DNA of 64,000 nt from Amyelois transitella (Eukaryota > Arthropoda > Insecta > Lepidoptera > Pyralidae): NCBI RefSeq assembly GCF_032362555.1, contig NC_083506.1, positions 3,767,501 to 3,831,500 of the forward strand, given 5' to 3'. The notes beneath the pieces are model-generated. The model was not told the origin of the DNA and made no database searches. It worked only from the letters and a program-made list of their open reading frames with translations. Positions within the stretch are counted from its first letter, which is position 1. Every line of letters starts with the position of its first letter. Below, one piece after another: positions 33,180-45,865 of this stretch. Position numbers and translations under genes: made by a program.

Positions 33180-36100
33180 ATGAAGTTCCTCCTATGTTGT
33201 TTCTTTATCGCGACACTCGCGAAGGTGGCGCTACCGGCGCCCGCGGACGGGTTTGTGTTCCCTGACGACGTGCGGAGCGGGAAGAAATTGGAGCCCATTA
33301 TAACGCCACCAGTTTTGCCTGTTTTGGAACATTTGGAGCGAGATCCTTCTACGTTGATCAACGAGCCAGCGAAGCGAACGTTTCCTAGTCCAGTGAAGCC
33401 CAGGTTCTTTGGGGGTGGGTTTAACGTGGCGCCTTCGGGAAATGGGGGGCTGACGGCCAGTGTGAGCAGCAGTGGTAGTGCCGGCAGTGCCAGTCATTCC
33501 GCTTCACAATCTTTCTCTTTCGGATTTAACGAAGGATTTGGAGCATCGCAGTCGGCGAGCCAATCGTCGTCTTTTGGATTTGGAGGGTAAGGTTTCTCGG
33601 TGTTAGGTTATACCTTACTTTAGATAAAAATATTACTATTACAGCTCATTTTTTTTTAGTTCTTCTTGAATTTTATTTACCTAGTCGTTGTTCACTCACG
33701 AGTTCAATTAATACAACTGGTTTTCATAAAAGGTGTGATCACTAAAAATATTACTATTACATCTACAATTTGTAACTGACATACTATATCACAAAGAAAT
33801 AAACTTTAACATTATACCAAGTCTGTACGTTTACTGATTGCTGAAATTGTTTCTCAGATTAGTAAATGTTAAACTTATACGAAAAATTTATATACAATAC
33901 TTTTACTGATATTTATCTTTAAAAGAGAAAAAATATTAAGTGACTGACATATGTATTAACACATTATACTATATTAGAACATACTACAGTGGAACTGCAC
34001 GCAAACTCTTTTAGTTCATATTTTTATACATACATATACTGAGTCTAGGACGTTTATATAAATAAGTATTTATTATAAAATATAGTATCGCGGAGTTCGT
34101 CACTAGTAACACAAGTCTTGAACTTACTTCGAAGCTAACTCAATCTGTGTTATCTGTCTTGTATATATTTATTTATAAATATAAAAACTAGTTCTGTACA
34201 ATGGATAAATATACAATATTAAATAATAAATTTGATGCAAATTCATCGGGAAGTAACTGTCAATAGCACAAAAATTAATTATGCTTAAAAAATGCGAAGT
34301 CAATTTTGTAATGTCTAGGAAGTTGAATTTTACTTCTTTGGTTATTCAAATGACAGCCATGAGATTCAGAAGATATCGGTTTAACGAACCTATCTTGAAC
34401 TATTGAAGGACGATCTGATGAAAGGTCAGATTAAAAATGTATGAGCTTAATGAAATTTTGATGAATGTATATTCTTCATAGCTTTGGGCTAGCAACCCAT
34501 CACTTACTTTTTTCGATCCTAGTCTATAAATTAAAAAACTTTGGTTACAACGACAGGCTGGTTCATATTACTCAAATCATACTTTATGCAAATGATTGAA
34601 AGATTTTTGTATAAGACACATACCTACTCGATCTAAAAAAAACGTTATCTAACTTATAAAGTTTACTGTACACGCAAGAATCGTCCCACGACGATCTTAA
34701 TGTTGGTCAAACCCATTTTGGAGCCAACTACATACGTGTTATGCAAATTGATGTTAATATATTGTTGATATACTTGCTCCCTTATTAGCGGATTTTGCAT
34801 AATGTATCGTTGCGTCAGATTGAAATCCGGATAAATGTTTAGATCTTTAATAATAATTGGAACCATTCCATGTGCATTTTTCGTCTAGTTAAACATTTAA
34901 CTCTTGTAATTATTGGATCTGCCCACTCCGTAAGATATAAAGATCGTAATCGGAATATCATTCTAATGACACTGTTGTAGGTACTCGTAATCTACATTTC
35001 ATTTTCGACATTATGTACCTGTATAAGTACACAAGCCTTCCAAAATTATAAAAGCTACAAGAAGTAAGTTCGTAGTAGGCCACTCAAATATTTCCATTCT
35101 CACTCTCCTTCTATATTTGTTTAGTCAACGTTTTTATTCATTTACTTTCATTCATCCTCTCCACATGAGCAAACAATCAAACATTTACTTTTCTATTCCT
35201 CTCACTATATCTCTTTTTACATCACAACATTCTCTTATCTCACTGTTTCTTTGTCTGTGTGTAATGAATTCACGCTGTTCCTATGTGTGTGTAATGTATC
35301 AATAAGTAAAATTCAAATTTTAATATTAAATAAATTAATTAAAATTTCCAGGTTCAGCGGCAGCCAAGCTAGCAGTCAATCAGCTTCGTTCAGCGGCCCT
35401 GGGGGCTCCGCGTCCGGGGCGGCTTCGTCTGCTTCGTCCGTCGCGGGCAGCTTCGGGTCCGGAAGTCAGAGTGCTTCGCAAAGCTTCGGCTTCAACTCCG
35501 CTTTAGGAGGTTTTGGACAGTCTGAGGTAAATATTGTCGTGTTTTTATCATTATTGAAAACTTATTCTGTTTAAACGACTTGCCAAGTAGTATTAAGTTA
35601 CTATCATATCATAATAATCAATGAACCAAAATCTGGCCAGTGTGATGAGGATGTAAACCAAACCTTCTGACAGCTTTGGTATGATGACAATATAGATGTG
35701 GACGTCACTTTGTCGACAACTTTGCGCATGCTACGGTATGACCTACCTCCTTATACATCCTCATGGAAAACTGCAACAATAGGAATACAATAGTTTCTGA
35801 TAAGAGTGAAATCATATTAAGGAATATTAATATACGTATATATATATATCGTATATAAATATATATATTTATATACGAGCAAAATTTACAAAATATATTC
35901 TGTGTTACAAATAACAACAACCCTTGCCTAACTTTCTGGTATAAAAGACCTATGAATGTGCTGAAGCGATAGATGGGGCAAATTAAGAAAGCAATTGGAA
36001 ATCTCTGCCTACCCCTCCGTTAAAGAGGCATTTATATTAACATACATTCTTACATATAATCACATCTATATCCCTTGCGGGGTAGACAGAGCCATCAGTC

Positions 36101-36402
36101 TTGAAAGACAGATAGGCCACATTATTTCAAATAGAATTCAGATTCAAATAGTAACAGGTTGCTAGCCCATCGCCATATATACATATATACTCTTTGTAAA
36201 GATAAGTAAATAAATAGACACAATTTCTACATTTCAGCCGACATACGACAACGTTGCCTTCGACGTGAGACACCGAGGCGTTCCCAACTTCCCGTTCCCA
36301 GGGTTCCTAGGACGAGGCAAGAGCGTGGGAGCGGCTTCCTTCAGGAAAGGACCTACTACTAAGGGCGCTGACGATTTCGTATCAGTCTTCATATCTAACT
36401 AG
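33180..36402 (+). CDS. Secreted Ser/Gly/Phe-rich structural (silk-like) protein (gene F)
   Basis: Three exons: 33,180-33,586, 35,352-35,526 and 36,238-36,402, with GT-AG junctions and closed phases, giving 248 residues. Residues 1-20 form a signal peptide (MKFLLCCFFIATLAKVALPA). Residues about 21-75 are a proline-rich, non-repetitive start (TPPVLPVLEHLERDP). Residues about 90-195 are a low-complexity core of Ser, Gly, Ala, Gln and Phe with repeats of the type SASQSFSFGF, which the first intron interrupts. Exon 3 encodes a conserved-looking, non-repetitive C-terminus rich in Phe, Pro and Gly (VPNFPFPGFLGRGKS). The plan resembles silk or glue structural proteins, with repeats between unique ends. 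I cannot name an orthologue. A TATA-like CTATTAAAAC lies at 33,124-33,133. Codon use in exon 1-2 is much more GC-rich than the flanks. Confidence 0.75.
34085..34165 (+). repeat. SINE-C 3' fragment in gene F intron 1
   Basis: AGTAACACAAGTCTTGAACTT and ACTTCGAAGCTAACTCAATC match the tail half of the tRNA-SINE at 25,380-25,604 in the opposite orientation. Confidence 0.65.
36047..36170 (-). repeat. SINE-A copy in gene F intron 2
   Basis: CTTACATATAATCACATCTAT, CCTTGCGGGGTAGACAGAGCC, GAAAGACAGATAGGCCAC, GGTTGCTAGCCCATCGCC. Truncated at the head and only about 65 bases from the exon 3 acceptor. Confidence 0.8.
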
Positions 36403-36711
36403 TCGTACCAGTGCATGTATTTTTATTTATTGTGAGATTTAAGTGTGAAGGATCATATCCTATAAAATGTAGTCACTGACAGAACTGGATGATAACTGAA
36501 AACAGGAATTTGTAACGTTTATTTATTTTTATAGTGTGTGACTACATGTCTACATAGAGTGTTTAAAAATATGTGAATGTCATACTCGTAGAAATCACAA
36601 TAATATTGTCCGATATTATTCCCATTTGGGTTAAACTAAATGTATGGTGACAAGTATAAAGATGTCGTCTCTGCATACTCCACCCCGAAAGAGGCGTGAT
36701 TTTATCTATTA

Positions 36712-36925
36712 CTAGAGGCCGCCCGCGACTTTGTCCACGTAGAATCAATCCCACGGGAACTCCGGGATAAAAAGTAGCCTATAGGTTATTCTGGGTCTTC
36801 ACCTACCTACAAACCAAATTTCATCGTAGTCGGTTTAGTAGTTTTTGCGTGAAAGAGTAACAAACATCCATACTGACATCCCGACATGCTCACAAACTTT
36901 CGAATTTATAATATTAGTAAGATTA
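36712..36925 (-). mobile_element. Helitron-like non-autonomous element (Lep1-type)
   Basis: Starts on the plus strand CTAGAGGCCGCCCGCGACTT and ends CGAATTTATAATATTAGTA, the exact mirror of the copies at 6,724 and 9,798. Terminal CTAG and TC-side motif are present. About 214 bases. Confidence 0.75.
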
Positions 36926-39574
36926 CTGCGATTTTTGTGGTCAGTTAGTTCAGAAATTGCCTTAACACTTTTCTAGTAACTCCAAGGGAGGAAGAGAAAG
37001 CTTCTTTTCAGGCATCAATTTACATAAATAATGTTATAAACGGACATAATTATAAATTGTAAATGGAGAAAGCAGTGGCGAAACAGTAAATTGAAACAGC
37101 CAAAGTTAGATATAATAATTTTATTATTCATCACAAATTACTTCGATGTCGTTAAACATCAAGTCATCACTAGATTTAAGGTAAAAATTTAACTTTATAA
37201 AAACTGTAACGAGTTATTAAAACATAGACTTTCTTCGCATATACTCATAAGATAACATCTCGATAACGATTAATATTTTGATAAACTTTTCATATGAATT
37301 TTCAAATTTGGGTGTGGCGCCGAAAGGGTTTCTTCATACTTGAGACATATAAAAGTGCTGTCTTATTATAGCCATCAAAAATTGAACTTAGAATAAGTAA
37401 ATTACTTCTCACAATGAGCAATACTCATAATTAGTTTTTTAGAATAAAAGAAATAAAGAAAGACACCAAAAAAGAAATATATTGTTGCAAACTCACATTG
37501 ACTGAGTGCTCATTTGACAATGTGCACAATATTATTCTATTTATAAAATGTTTTGAGTATGATGATATAATCCAGATCTCTTAAACATACTCATCATTTA
37601 GCTCGCTCAATTTTAAAATGTGTTCAGTATGAAACAATGATATTAATTATTTTTCATGTACGTATAACGACATTATTATATATAACATGATTATACCTTA
37701 TTATTATTGATTTACCTAAAATTAAATCTAAAGTCCATCTTTATAAGTATTGAAATAAAGTTAAACAATCTTGATATGTTTATTTGTTAAAACAGTTTGA
37801 AAAAAAAAGCTTCATGAAATATGACTGTTGTAATGAACTTTTTATTAAGTATACTTTATTTTATAAATGTATTTTTCAACAAAAAGACCTATTAAAGTTG
37901 GTTTATCTTCATTTAGTGAAAAAAATTTACTACGAGTACGCAGCTTAACTGACTTGGCGAAGGTAGTTAAAAGTAGTCTTATTATTTATTTAATATCAAT
38001 TACGATACGACTTACAATACAAAGTAATTTATAATTTGTAGCATAAAATTATTAAGTTAAAAAGTGTTTCATTTTAACAACAACAACGGTGTGTACAAAT
38101 TATGTACTTATGTACTACATATAATTTTTTTAACAACTTTCCGCGTAAGCAACTCTTACAATTTTCTAAGGAAGGTGACAAGAATATCATTCATCCCGCA
38201 AAAATATACTGTTCTACTAGAATTAGCTCGCCTGTTTCTCAAAAAAATAGCAAACATTTAACCTTTAAATTTTTACATAGCAATGTCTATGATCATTGAA
38301 ATATTTTAAAACTTGTTTCAAGCACCTCATAATGAACATTCTCCATGTAGAAATATATGGTCTCCGTTCTCTTCAAAACACAGGAAACTGAATTTTGTTT
38401 TTGATAATCTGACTTTTAAAATTCTTTGATAACGTAAGGGAAAGATTGATGAATGTGGTTGTAGTCTCTGCCACCCCGGGAAAGAGGCGTTATTATTTCA
38501 TGTACATTTTCGTAGTCAACTAGTACTGCAGTGACTGATGTTATAATTTACAATCTAAACCGCATTTTAGCTACAAATGTGAAAATGTTTTGAAAGGTTG
38601 GTGGCTCAAAATGGACCAAGGCGTGCCTCAATTATTTCTCATGTTATTTTAAATGATGATATCAAAATCTGGTATACATATAAATTTAAGACCTTGTTGT
38701 ACTCATATTATGCAAACAAAATTATTTAAATTGAATTTGAAAAAAATCTCTAATAAGAGTGTGAGAGAGAGTGAAGAGAGAGTGTTATTTGTAGCTTTAG
38801 AATAGGACCGATCCAGAACATTTATTTCTCAAGAATGTCTTAAAAGGCGATTAAAGGAATATGCGAATTCAGGCCACTGCAATTGTGACCATGGTCCAAT
38901 ATAGGTTAGGTTCCCCTGCAGAAGTTGGGGAGGTCAGACGGAAGACGCTACATCTCAATACCACCAATAACATGGTCAAAAGGTGCATCCCAGGTTTCTG
39001 TCTATAGAAAGGTGAGGATATAACCGGGATTAATTCTAGGAGGAAGAAGAAGAATTTGAAATCGGGAGGAACCACCATACGATCAAAATTGACATTGTAG
39101 TTGCTAAATAAAATAAAATAATTTTGGCACGTGTTTGTATGTTACAATCTGGCAACTTGTAGACGGGTTGCGTGAAACCGGTTAGTTTCTTCTCCGCTTG
39201 AAATATCTGATTCAAGACTTTTATTTATTAACTCGATCGTTCACCTGGCACCTGCTTTAGGTAGCAACCAAATATACTTTAAGCCGTCTTAGTTTTCGGC
39301 AGATAGTAGTTAAGACCACCACATTTGTAAGTGTATGTAGATAGAAGATTAAAAGCTAATTAAAATAAATTAATTAATAAAAATAACAACACTGTTACAT
39401 ATGTATATCACAACATGTAGTCTTTCGTTGCAATATTTTAGGGGATGTGGAATCAGAAAAAAAGAAATAAAGTATTTTATGGAAGCATAAAATAAAAGTA
39501 AACATAACTTAAAAATCTTATTCTTACTTATATGCTACCAAGAAGGTTTATGTCATGACATGGTCATGACGCTG

Positions 39575-39772
39575 GTTTTCTAAAAAGGCGAATAAGGGAT
39601 AGGCTTTTAAACTTGGGATTCTTCTTTTAGGCGATGGGCTAGCAATCTGTCACTATGTGAATCTCAATTCTATCTTTAAGCCAAATAGCTGAACATGGCC
39701 TATCAGTCTTTTCAAGACTGTTTGCTCTGTTTACACCGCAAGGGATATAAACGTGATTATATGTATGTATGT
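39575..39772 (+). repeat. SINE-A copy
   Basis: AAAAAGGCGAATAAGGGATAG, AACTTGGGATTCTTCTTTTAG, GCGATGGGCTAGCAATCTG and a tail GATTATATGTATGTATGT. The extreme head is missing. Confidence 0.8.
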
Positions 39773-40575
39773 AAATCAATAAAAATGACCGCTGGGATTG
39801 CAGATAACAATAAGGTTAAAAATACAGGCATTAGTTATCAAGTTGGGAATTTTGTAAAAATGCCTTAAAGTTTTGCTTAAATATCTTAGCGGATTTTAAT
39901 TGGGGGCGGTATATCATTAAATAGGTAGCTAAAAATGTAACGAAGTGCAGTACGATGAAAATAATCATTGGTGTATTTACAATTTAGTATTACACAGTGT
40001 ATTATAAGATCGCGATTATATGATCATATACAAAGTTAATTAATTAATAAAACAACGTAATGAATATACAACTTATAAAATTATATTAATCGCTGCAAAT
40101 CATTCATTAATCTATTTCAGATATTTTTTTTCAGTACAATGTGCGCAATTTTTATGAGAAAAACGTTGTAATCAGTTATAGGAAACGACAATGCGACAGG
40201 TTGTCGGCATGTAAACCAATGATCAATAACAATAAAGTGCAAATGAGGATCAGGATATTCCGTTGAGTCATAAGACAATAGCACTGACTGCGAATGATCA
40301 TTAATTCGATGTTATGTATGCTGTGGGATACATTTTTGATTACGACGACGACGTCAAAATAGGAGTATGGAAAGAGATAAAAAATTTACTAATCTGTAAT
40401 GATTTTAAAAAGATGTTAGATGATGCGTTTGTGCAGCGTGCTTGACTGTTATTAAATGATAAATAAAATAAAGTATTGCATTTGAAAAATAAGCAAATTA
40501 TATTAATTAATTGCAATTATTTTAAGCTTGATAATCGGTAGTATCACAGAATATTATATTATTCTAGATAAGGCA

Positions 40576-40620
40576 TAATTATACATAAGTATATCTAGTG
40601 ATATACTTACGTATAATTTA
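40576..40620. repeat. AT-rich hairpin, about 20-bp arms
   Basis: TAATTATACATAAGTATATC and its near-complement GATATACTTACGTATAATT around a 4-base loop. Confidence 0.65.
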
Positions 40621-40942
40621 TTATTTCTTTTTATGTAGTTCATACAATTGTTTTATTTTCCTGGCGATTTATTATTTAATTATTAAATATTAATTTGTCT
40701 TTTCACGTGAATATGTTGATTTAACAATGGCCATATTTTTCAAAACCTTGAAAAAAAATTGCAAATAATCAATAGATGTACATAATTTTAAACTATTTTG
40801 GCCGTATTCAGGGTTAACTGCCAGACATGCTAATTCAACTATTATATTAATATCAATTCGGATCACACTTAAATAAAACATTCCATTTGGGTTGATTCTG
40901 TCGTAAAGATCGTTTGTAACATCCAAATCAAAATTTTCCAAA

Positions 40943-42609
40943 ATGATAAAATTCCTTGTTTTATTTATACTGATCTCTTCAGTAACCAGTTGGCAAGTTT
41001 TTCCTTTAGAAAATCCGGATAAAATAGCATCTACTTCATCGTTCACCACCAAAAGTATAGTGGCACCATTAGAACCAGTAAAAAAAATCAATATAAAACC
41101 TACAGAATCATTTAAAATATCTGAAATACCAAGAATATCAGGGAATTCCAATGAACTATCAAGAGACCTGCTCCCGCCGTTCCCACCAAAGGTAAGATGT
41201 TTTGTCAAATATTATAGTAATTTATGATTGATTATCTACACGATCTGTTTTGACTAAAAACTAATGCTAGAAGTAAGTTAATTATTGGAAGGAGAATTGG
41301 TACTTTATGTAGCAACTTACATGTGATGAAGAAACATTTGATTCTATGAGTTTAAATACCTTCAGTTTATTTTCATGTAGGTATTCATAGACTCATGAGG
41401 ATGTGGTTTGCCTTCGTCATTTTATGAATAACATCAGCATGTCTTGGCACTCCATTTGATTAAAATCTCTTATATTCCCTTCACTAATCAGTAATGATTT
41501 AAAATTACCATAAATATTTTTTTAATTTATACATAAGTAGGTACATAAGGACAATAAATATGCATTTCATGACAATAAAGTGTGGTTACGTTACACTTTG
41601 CCAAATATTTTCGCAAAGAAAATAGAATATTTTGTTAATAGTTAAAAATGATTACTTTTATTATGTGAGTCCAAAAGAGTTCACAAAAAACATATAACTC
41701 CTACTTTATTGTGTTCAGCAAAATCACCCATTACACACATTATATATACAAAAATAATAAAAATTATTGCATCTAGAATTAGCGTGCGTGAACTGTAGTA
41801 ATAAATTAAAAGCATAAGGAAATAATAAAAGTACTTACTTATACGACACAAATTACGCCAATTCTTAGTAATCTGATTTTCACACGAAGTTTTTCAAATA
41901 GTTTTCCTCCTGTCAGTAATTTGCCATTGATTGTGTAACTAATTACCATTCATGGTAATATAATTCGTAACCTGTGTGGTGCCCGAAGGACATTCTCAAA
42001 ATAATTATAAAACCACCACACGCGCAAATTTAGCGCCACAAAGAATACAGGTTCTTCGCAAATCCCATGGATGAACAATACTTTAATCCGGGATGAAAAG
42101 TATCTCATGACCTTCTCCAGATTCTTAATTATATACTTAAATTTGGTTCAATAGATAACGCGTGAAGAGACAACAAACAAACAAATAAACTTACTTTCGC
42201 ATCCATATAAAATAAAATTGCATTAATAATATTAGTTGGGATTCTTCCTAATATTTGATGAAGTTATTGTAACTGTACATAAAACTCACGCCATATTTCC
42301 TTTTTTACAGAAATGAAGTATGAACCAAGGCTCAACACGTTGTTCAGTAGACAGTGAATTAAGAATTAACAATGGCTGTAGCGGCCGTTCAGCCTCCATG
42401 GACAAATAGACTCTTTGACTTGACAATTTAGATGACTAAAACCGACTGACAGACTGTGAAAAAAAGGACAATCGACATCGAGACTAAGACGACAAGACGA
42501 TATCTTGACCAGCCGAAATTCTGTTTTTATTCAGACACAGGCACAGATAGACAGAAAACAGACCCTCGGCCCGTTCAATGGCCAACCAAAATAATATATA
42601 CTCAATAAA
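40943..42609 (+). CDS. Small secreted protein, function unknown (gene G)
   Basis: Exon 1 is 40,943-41,191 (83 codons, GT donor GTAAGATG). The best acceptor is the TTTTTTACAG ending at 42,310, after which the frame reads AAA TGA: exon 2 adds one Lys and the stop at 42,314-42,316. Total 84 residues. Residues 1-16 are a signal peptide (MIKFLVLFILISSVTS). The mature part is rich in Ser, Pro, Ile and Lys (VFPLENPDK, VAPLEPVKKINIKP, SRDLLPPFPPK). The APLEP and PPFPP pieces loosely recall gene F's N-terminus and the VAPVLAPP motif of genes I and K, but no family is recognised. A poly(A) signal AATAAA is at 42,604-42,609, giving a 3' UTR of about 290 bases. The intron is phase 0, like the first introns of genes H, I, J and K. 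Confidence 0.55.
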
Positions 42610-42619
42610 AAAATAAATA

Positions 42620-44880
42620 ACATGAAAAGTGAGTAGTTTCACTCCAGTTCTTCAATATCTCGCAACTCCACAAGACAATAAGTACTATACGTTGGTATTT
42701 GTTACATTGAATAACATCATCTGGCCCTTGAATTCGTGTATCGTTAAGTATGTTTATGTGTTTCGTATTTTTTTTAATACATACCTATGTAGAGTACATA
42801 AAGTGCCCATTAGCAATGATAAGAAAAACAGCCATAGGTACACATTTTATAGGCGATTGACCATGTGCTTTCCGGTAAAGTTAAAAAGAACCATTTTTAC
42901 TTTTTGGGAATGTCGTTAAAATGTTCAGATACTTTTGTCTATCTATTCTTCTTTTGTCTATCTGTAAAATCAATTGGCATATTTCCCTTATTAATATTCC
43001 ATTAATGCATCTTATATGAAATACTTGTATAAAAATTATTAAAGCAAATACGGGGAAGCACGCTGCGCGCATATTTTTATTCTTAATTGACGTTTACAGG
43101 TGGCAGATTAAAATATTTATTGCACGATAATTCTGCAATTAATATTATGATAGTAATTAAATATAATAGTATGTTCATTAATTATCCATCCATATCTCTT
43201 CTTAACATCCTTTTTGACTTACTACTGAAATTGATTAACTAAGATCTTGCGATCATCTGAAAGAAGATGGGAGAAGTCCAGGGTGCGCCTTTTTAGACGA
43301 TCGAACAGAAAGACAAACCTACATATTTGTAATATTACTAGCGAGCCGCCCCGGCTTCGCACGTGTAGCATTTATACATATAAACCTTCTACTTGAAACA
43401 CACTAACCATTTTAAAAAAATTGCTACGAAATCCGTTCAGTAATTTTAAAGATGTAAGCATACATACATAGAAACAGACGCGGGAAGCATCTTTGCTTTA
43501 TACAATGTAGTGATCATGGAATAAATAGTACACAAGGTACCTATGAATTAATGGAAATTCTATGGGCATCATATTACAGTAGTTAATACTAGTTACTGTA
43601 ATACCACCCAATTATAATGCTAACTTGTTATTGTTTGTTACTAAATCCAGTTATAAGAAATCTGTGTTTCCCACTTACTGAACGAATACTTGAAATGTAC
43701 AAATATCGTACTTAGGAAATATACTGGATCTAATTATTTTCTACTATTGTATTAATTATGCGTAGAACAATCAATCATGTTTTATATCATGTTCGGAAAT
43801 CCCTGATTTACTTAAAAACACTTTACCTACTTATTCATGACATCATGCTCTTAACTGCTATACATATGCTATACTGCGGTATTAGCTACGTCTAATTATT
43901 CATGGCGTTATTATATTGCTCGTTCAGATAAGATTATAATATTATGCTAGACTTCGGCACCGGTTAACGGTCTCGTGAAATGAAATTTCCTGGAATAAAA
44001 AATTGCCACTTTATTTTTGAAGGTACCTTCACGGACTGACTGAAACTGGACGGTTTAGCGACAGTACACTACTGTACCGTCCAGTTCATTCCCGTGGATG
44101 TCATTAAATCAAAAATAGATAAGGTTCCCCTGCAAAGGTTATGGAGGTTTAATGGGAGTTATTACGTGTAAAAACTATAGCCAAAATGCGCAACACCGGT
44201 TGCTTTCCAGAGAGGTGAAGTCTATTTCTATCCTAAATTCCATCAAAAATGATTTTTGAGTTCAATGATATGATTTTATTTATATTCGTGACAAACTAAA
44301 ATACATTCTTTACTGTCTTTCTTTAAATATTTATTTCATTTGTTATGGATGTACCTCAATAAAAGTCTTTGTTGGAGGTCCATATAACTTGCCTAACTTG
44401 AAAACAATTTGAGCTGAACATTCACTATACTTAAGGCTTAGTTGACAACCGAGGAACAACTCAATATTCGTTTATCGAATATCAATATGGTCAACCAAAT
44501 GTACCCATCGTTTGGGAAATACTGTATATGTAAGTGGGTATTAAGAGCTATCTTATGACCGCAGGGTCTGGTGTTGAATTTGAATGCAAGTAGCACTCAT
44601 ATCAATGGTTTTAAGCATAAGTGGACGTCTTTTCCGACAGAGTAAAATAGGCTCAATATATTTCTTTTGTGGATGTTTACTCGGACTTAAAAGCAATGGA
44701 GCACGAGAAACTAATGCGTAAATAAATGCTAAAGGAGGGCTGTTGTTAGGCAAGAAGCAGTTTATTTCTGCCAAATCTTTTCATTAAATCTAATCTCATC
44801 TTCAATAGAGTGAATATCAATAGAGCCTTTAGTATTTTTTATTCAATCATCTTATACATAATAAGTATATTAAGCTTCGA
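42620..44880. other. Intergenic region between genes G and H
   Basis: AT-rich spacer. A Helitron-related fragment at about 43,335-43,505 carries CTAGCGAGCCGCCCCGGCTTC. A SINE-B fragment lies at about 44,085-44,220 (AAGGTTCCCCTGCAAAGGTT). No gene supported. Confidence 0.55.
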
Positions 44881-44885
44881 GATAG

Positions 44886-44893
44886 TATAAAAG
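44886..44893 (+). promoter_or_regulatory. TATA box of gene H
   Basis: TATAAAAG, 69 bases before the ATG at 44,955, a canonical spacing for a short leader. Confidence 0.75.
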
Positions 44894-44954
44894 GATGTAG
44901 AATACTTTATAAAAACAGTCCTTTGCTGTTATTGGATAAACAAGTGTAATCAAT

Positions 44955-45496
44955 ATGAAGTGTATAATTCCGATTTTAATGTTATTTGCCTGGAACACGT
45001 TTGGTAAGGAAACTGTTCTGTATATGGCACCTGGAGCAGATTTATTTGATCTGATTCGTGGTATACCACCTAAAGGTGGAGTACTGATGTTGTCCAAGGT
45101 AGATGGAACTGATGGTGATAAAGATAAGTTGCCAGATGGGCTATATTACATTCCAGAAGACGATGGACTGACTTCCGAAGATACACCAATCTTGCATGTA
45201 CACGTAAGTGTTTTTGCAAACGTAATCAATCATTTTTTATTTATTATAATTATTTTGATGGGCAACACCATCAGTTATCAAGATGCTCATCTTTAAAAAC
45301 GTTTGATTATAAGAACTCATTTTTAACACAGCGATATGTTAAATGTTATCTCATTTTTTTGTGCAGAGAAAAACTGAGCAGCCTAAAAATGAACAAAAAC
45401 CTGTTCTTGAGGCAGATAAGAGGGATACCCAATGAGGAAATCGTGGAACACAAGATCGACCAGTAATACATATTACCTAAGATTTATAATAATAAA
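44955..45496 (+). CDS. Small secreted protein, VLxAP family (gene H)
   Basis: Exons 44,955-45,203 and 45,367-45,435 give 105 residues. The intron is phase 0, with donor GTAAGTG and acceptor TTTTTTTGTGCAG. Residues 1-17 are a signal peptide (MKCIIPILMLFAWNTFG). The mature chain begins KETVLYMAPGADLF, then GGVLMLSKVDG, an acidic region (GLYYIPEDDGLTSEDTPI), LHVH at the junction, and a charged tail RKTEQPKNEQKPVLEADKR. The order VL..AP, FPVLM-like block, acidic spacer, PI-x-V, intron matches genes I and K, so I infer paralogy. No function is recognised. Strong TATA upstream, poly(A) signal AATAAA at 45,491-45,496. Confidence 0.7.
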
Positions 45497-45815
45497 CGAT
45501 GATTGTATTCGTGAGGTTGTTTATCATGATCCTTATACAAAGTTTACTTAACTAAATAATACATCAAATCTTGTTAAATAGTCTGGATTTCTGAGGCTAG
45601 AACATATAGGTACTTATTATATATATATGTACTCGTTATATATCATAATATATTGGGATTTACACTTTTTTTGCCAAGTGGAAGTAACATCTAAAAAAGA
45701 TTGATATCAGTTTGAATATTGCTTAGTTATTAATCGACCATCTCCTTCAAAACAAAAGGAAGGGTAATTGATGTCAATCAATATGTAAAGTCGTGATGAT
45801 ATTCAATAACGCGTG

Positions 45816-45855
45816 TATAAATAAAGCTCAAAGCTTATTTCCTACTACATTCAGT
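45816..45855 (+). promoter_or_regulatory. TATA box and initiator of gene I
   Basis: TATAAATA at 45,816-45,823 and an arthropod-type initiator TCAGT at 45,851-45,855, 35 bases apart. The ATG follows at 45,866, so the leader would be under 20 bases. Confidence 0.75.
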
Positions 45856-45865
45856 ACCAGACGCG

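Larger units (their letters stand above)
36410..40930. other. Intergenic region between genes F and G
   Basis: Contains a minus-strand Helitron-like element, a SINE-B fragment (38,870-39,010: TAGGTTCCCCTGCAGAAG), a SINE-A copy, an AT-rich hairpin and simple AT spacer. No coding chain found. The open frame at 38,064-38,261 lacks a signal peptide or splice partners. Confidence 0.6.
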
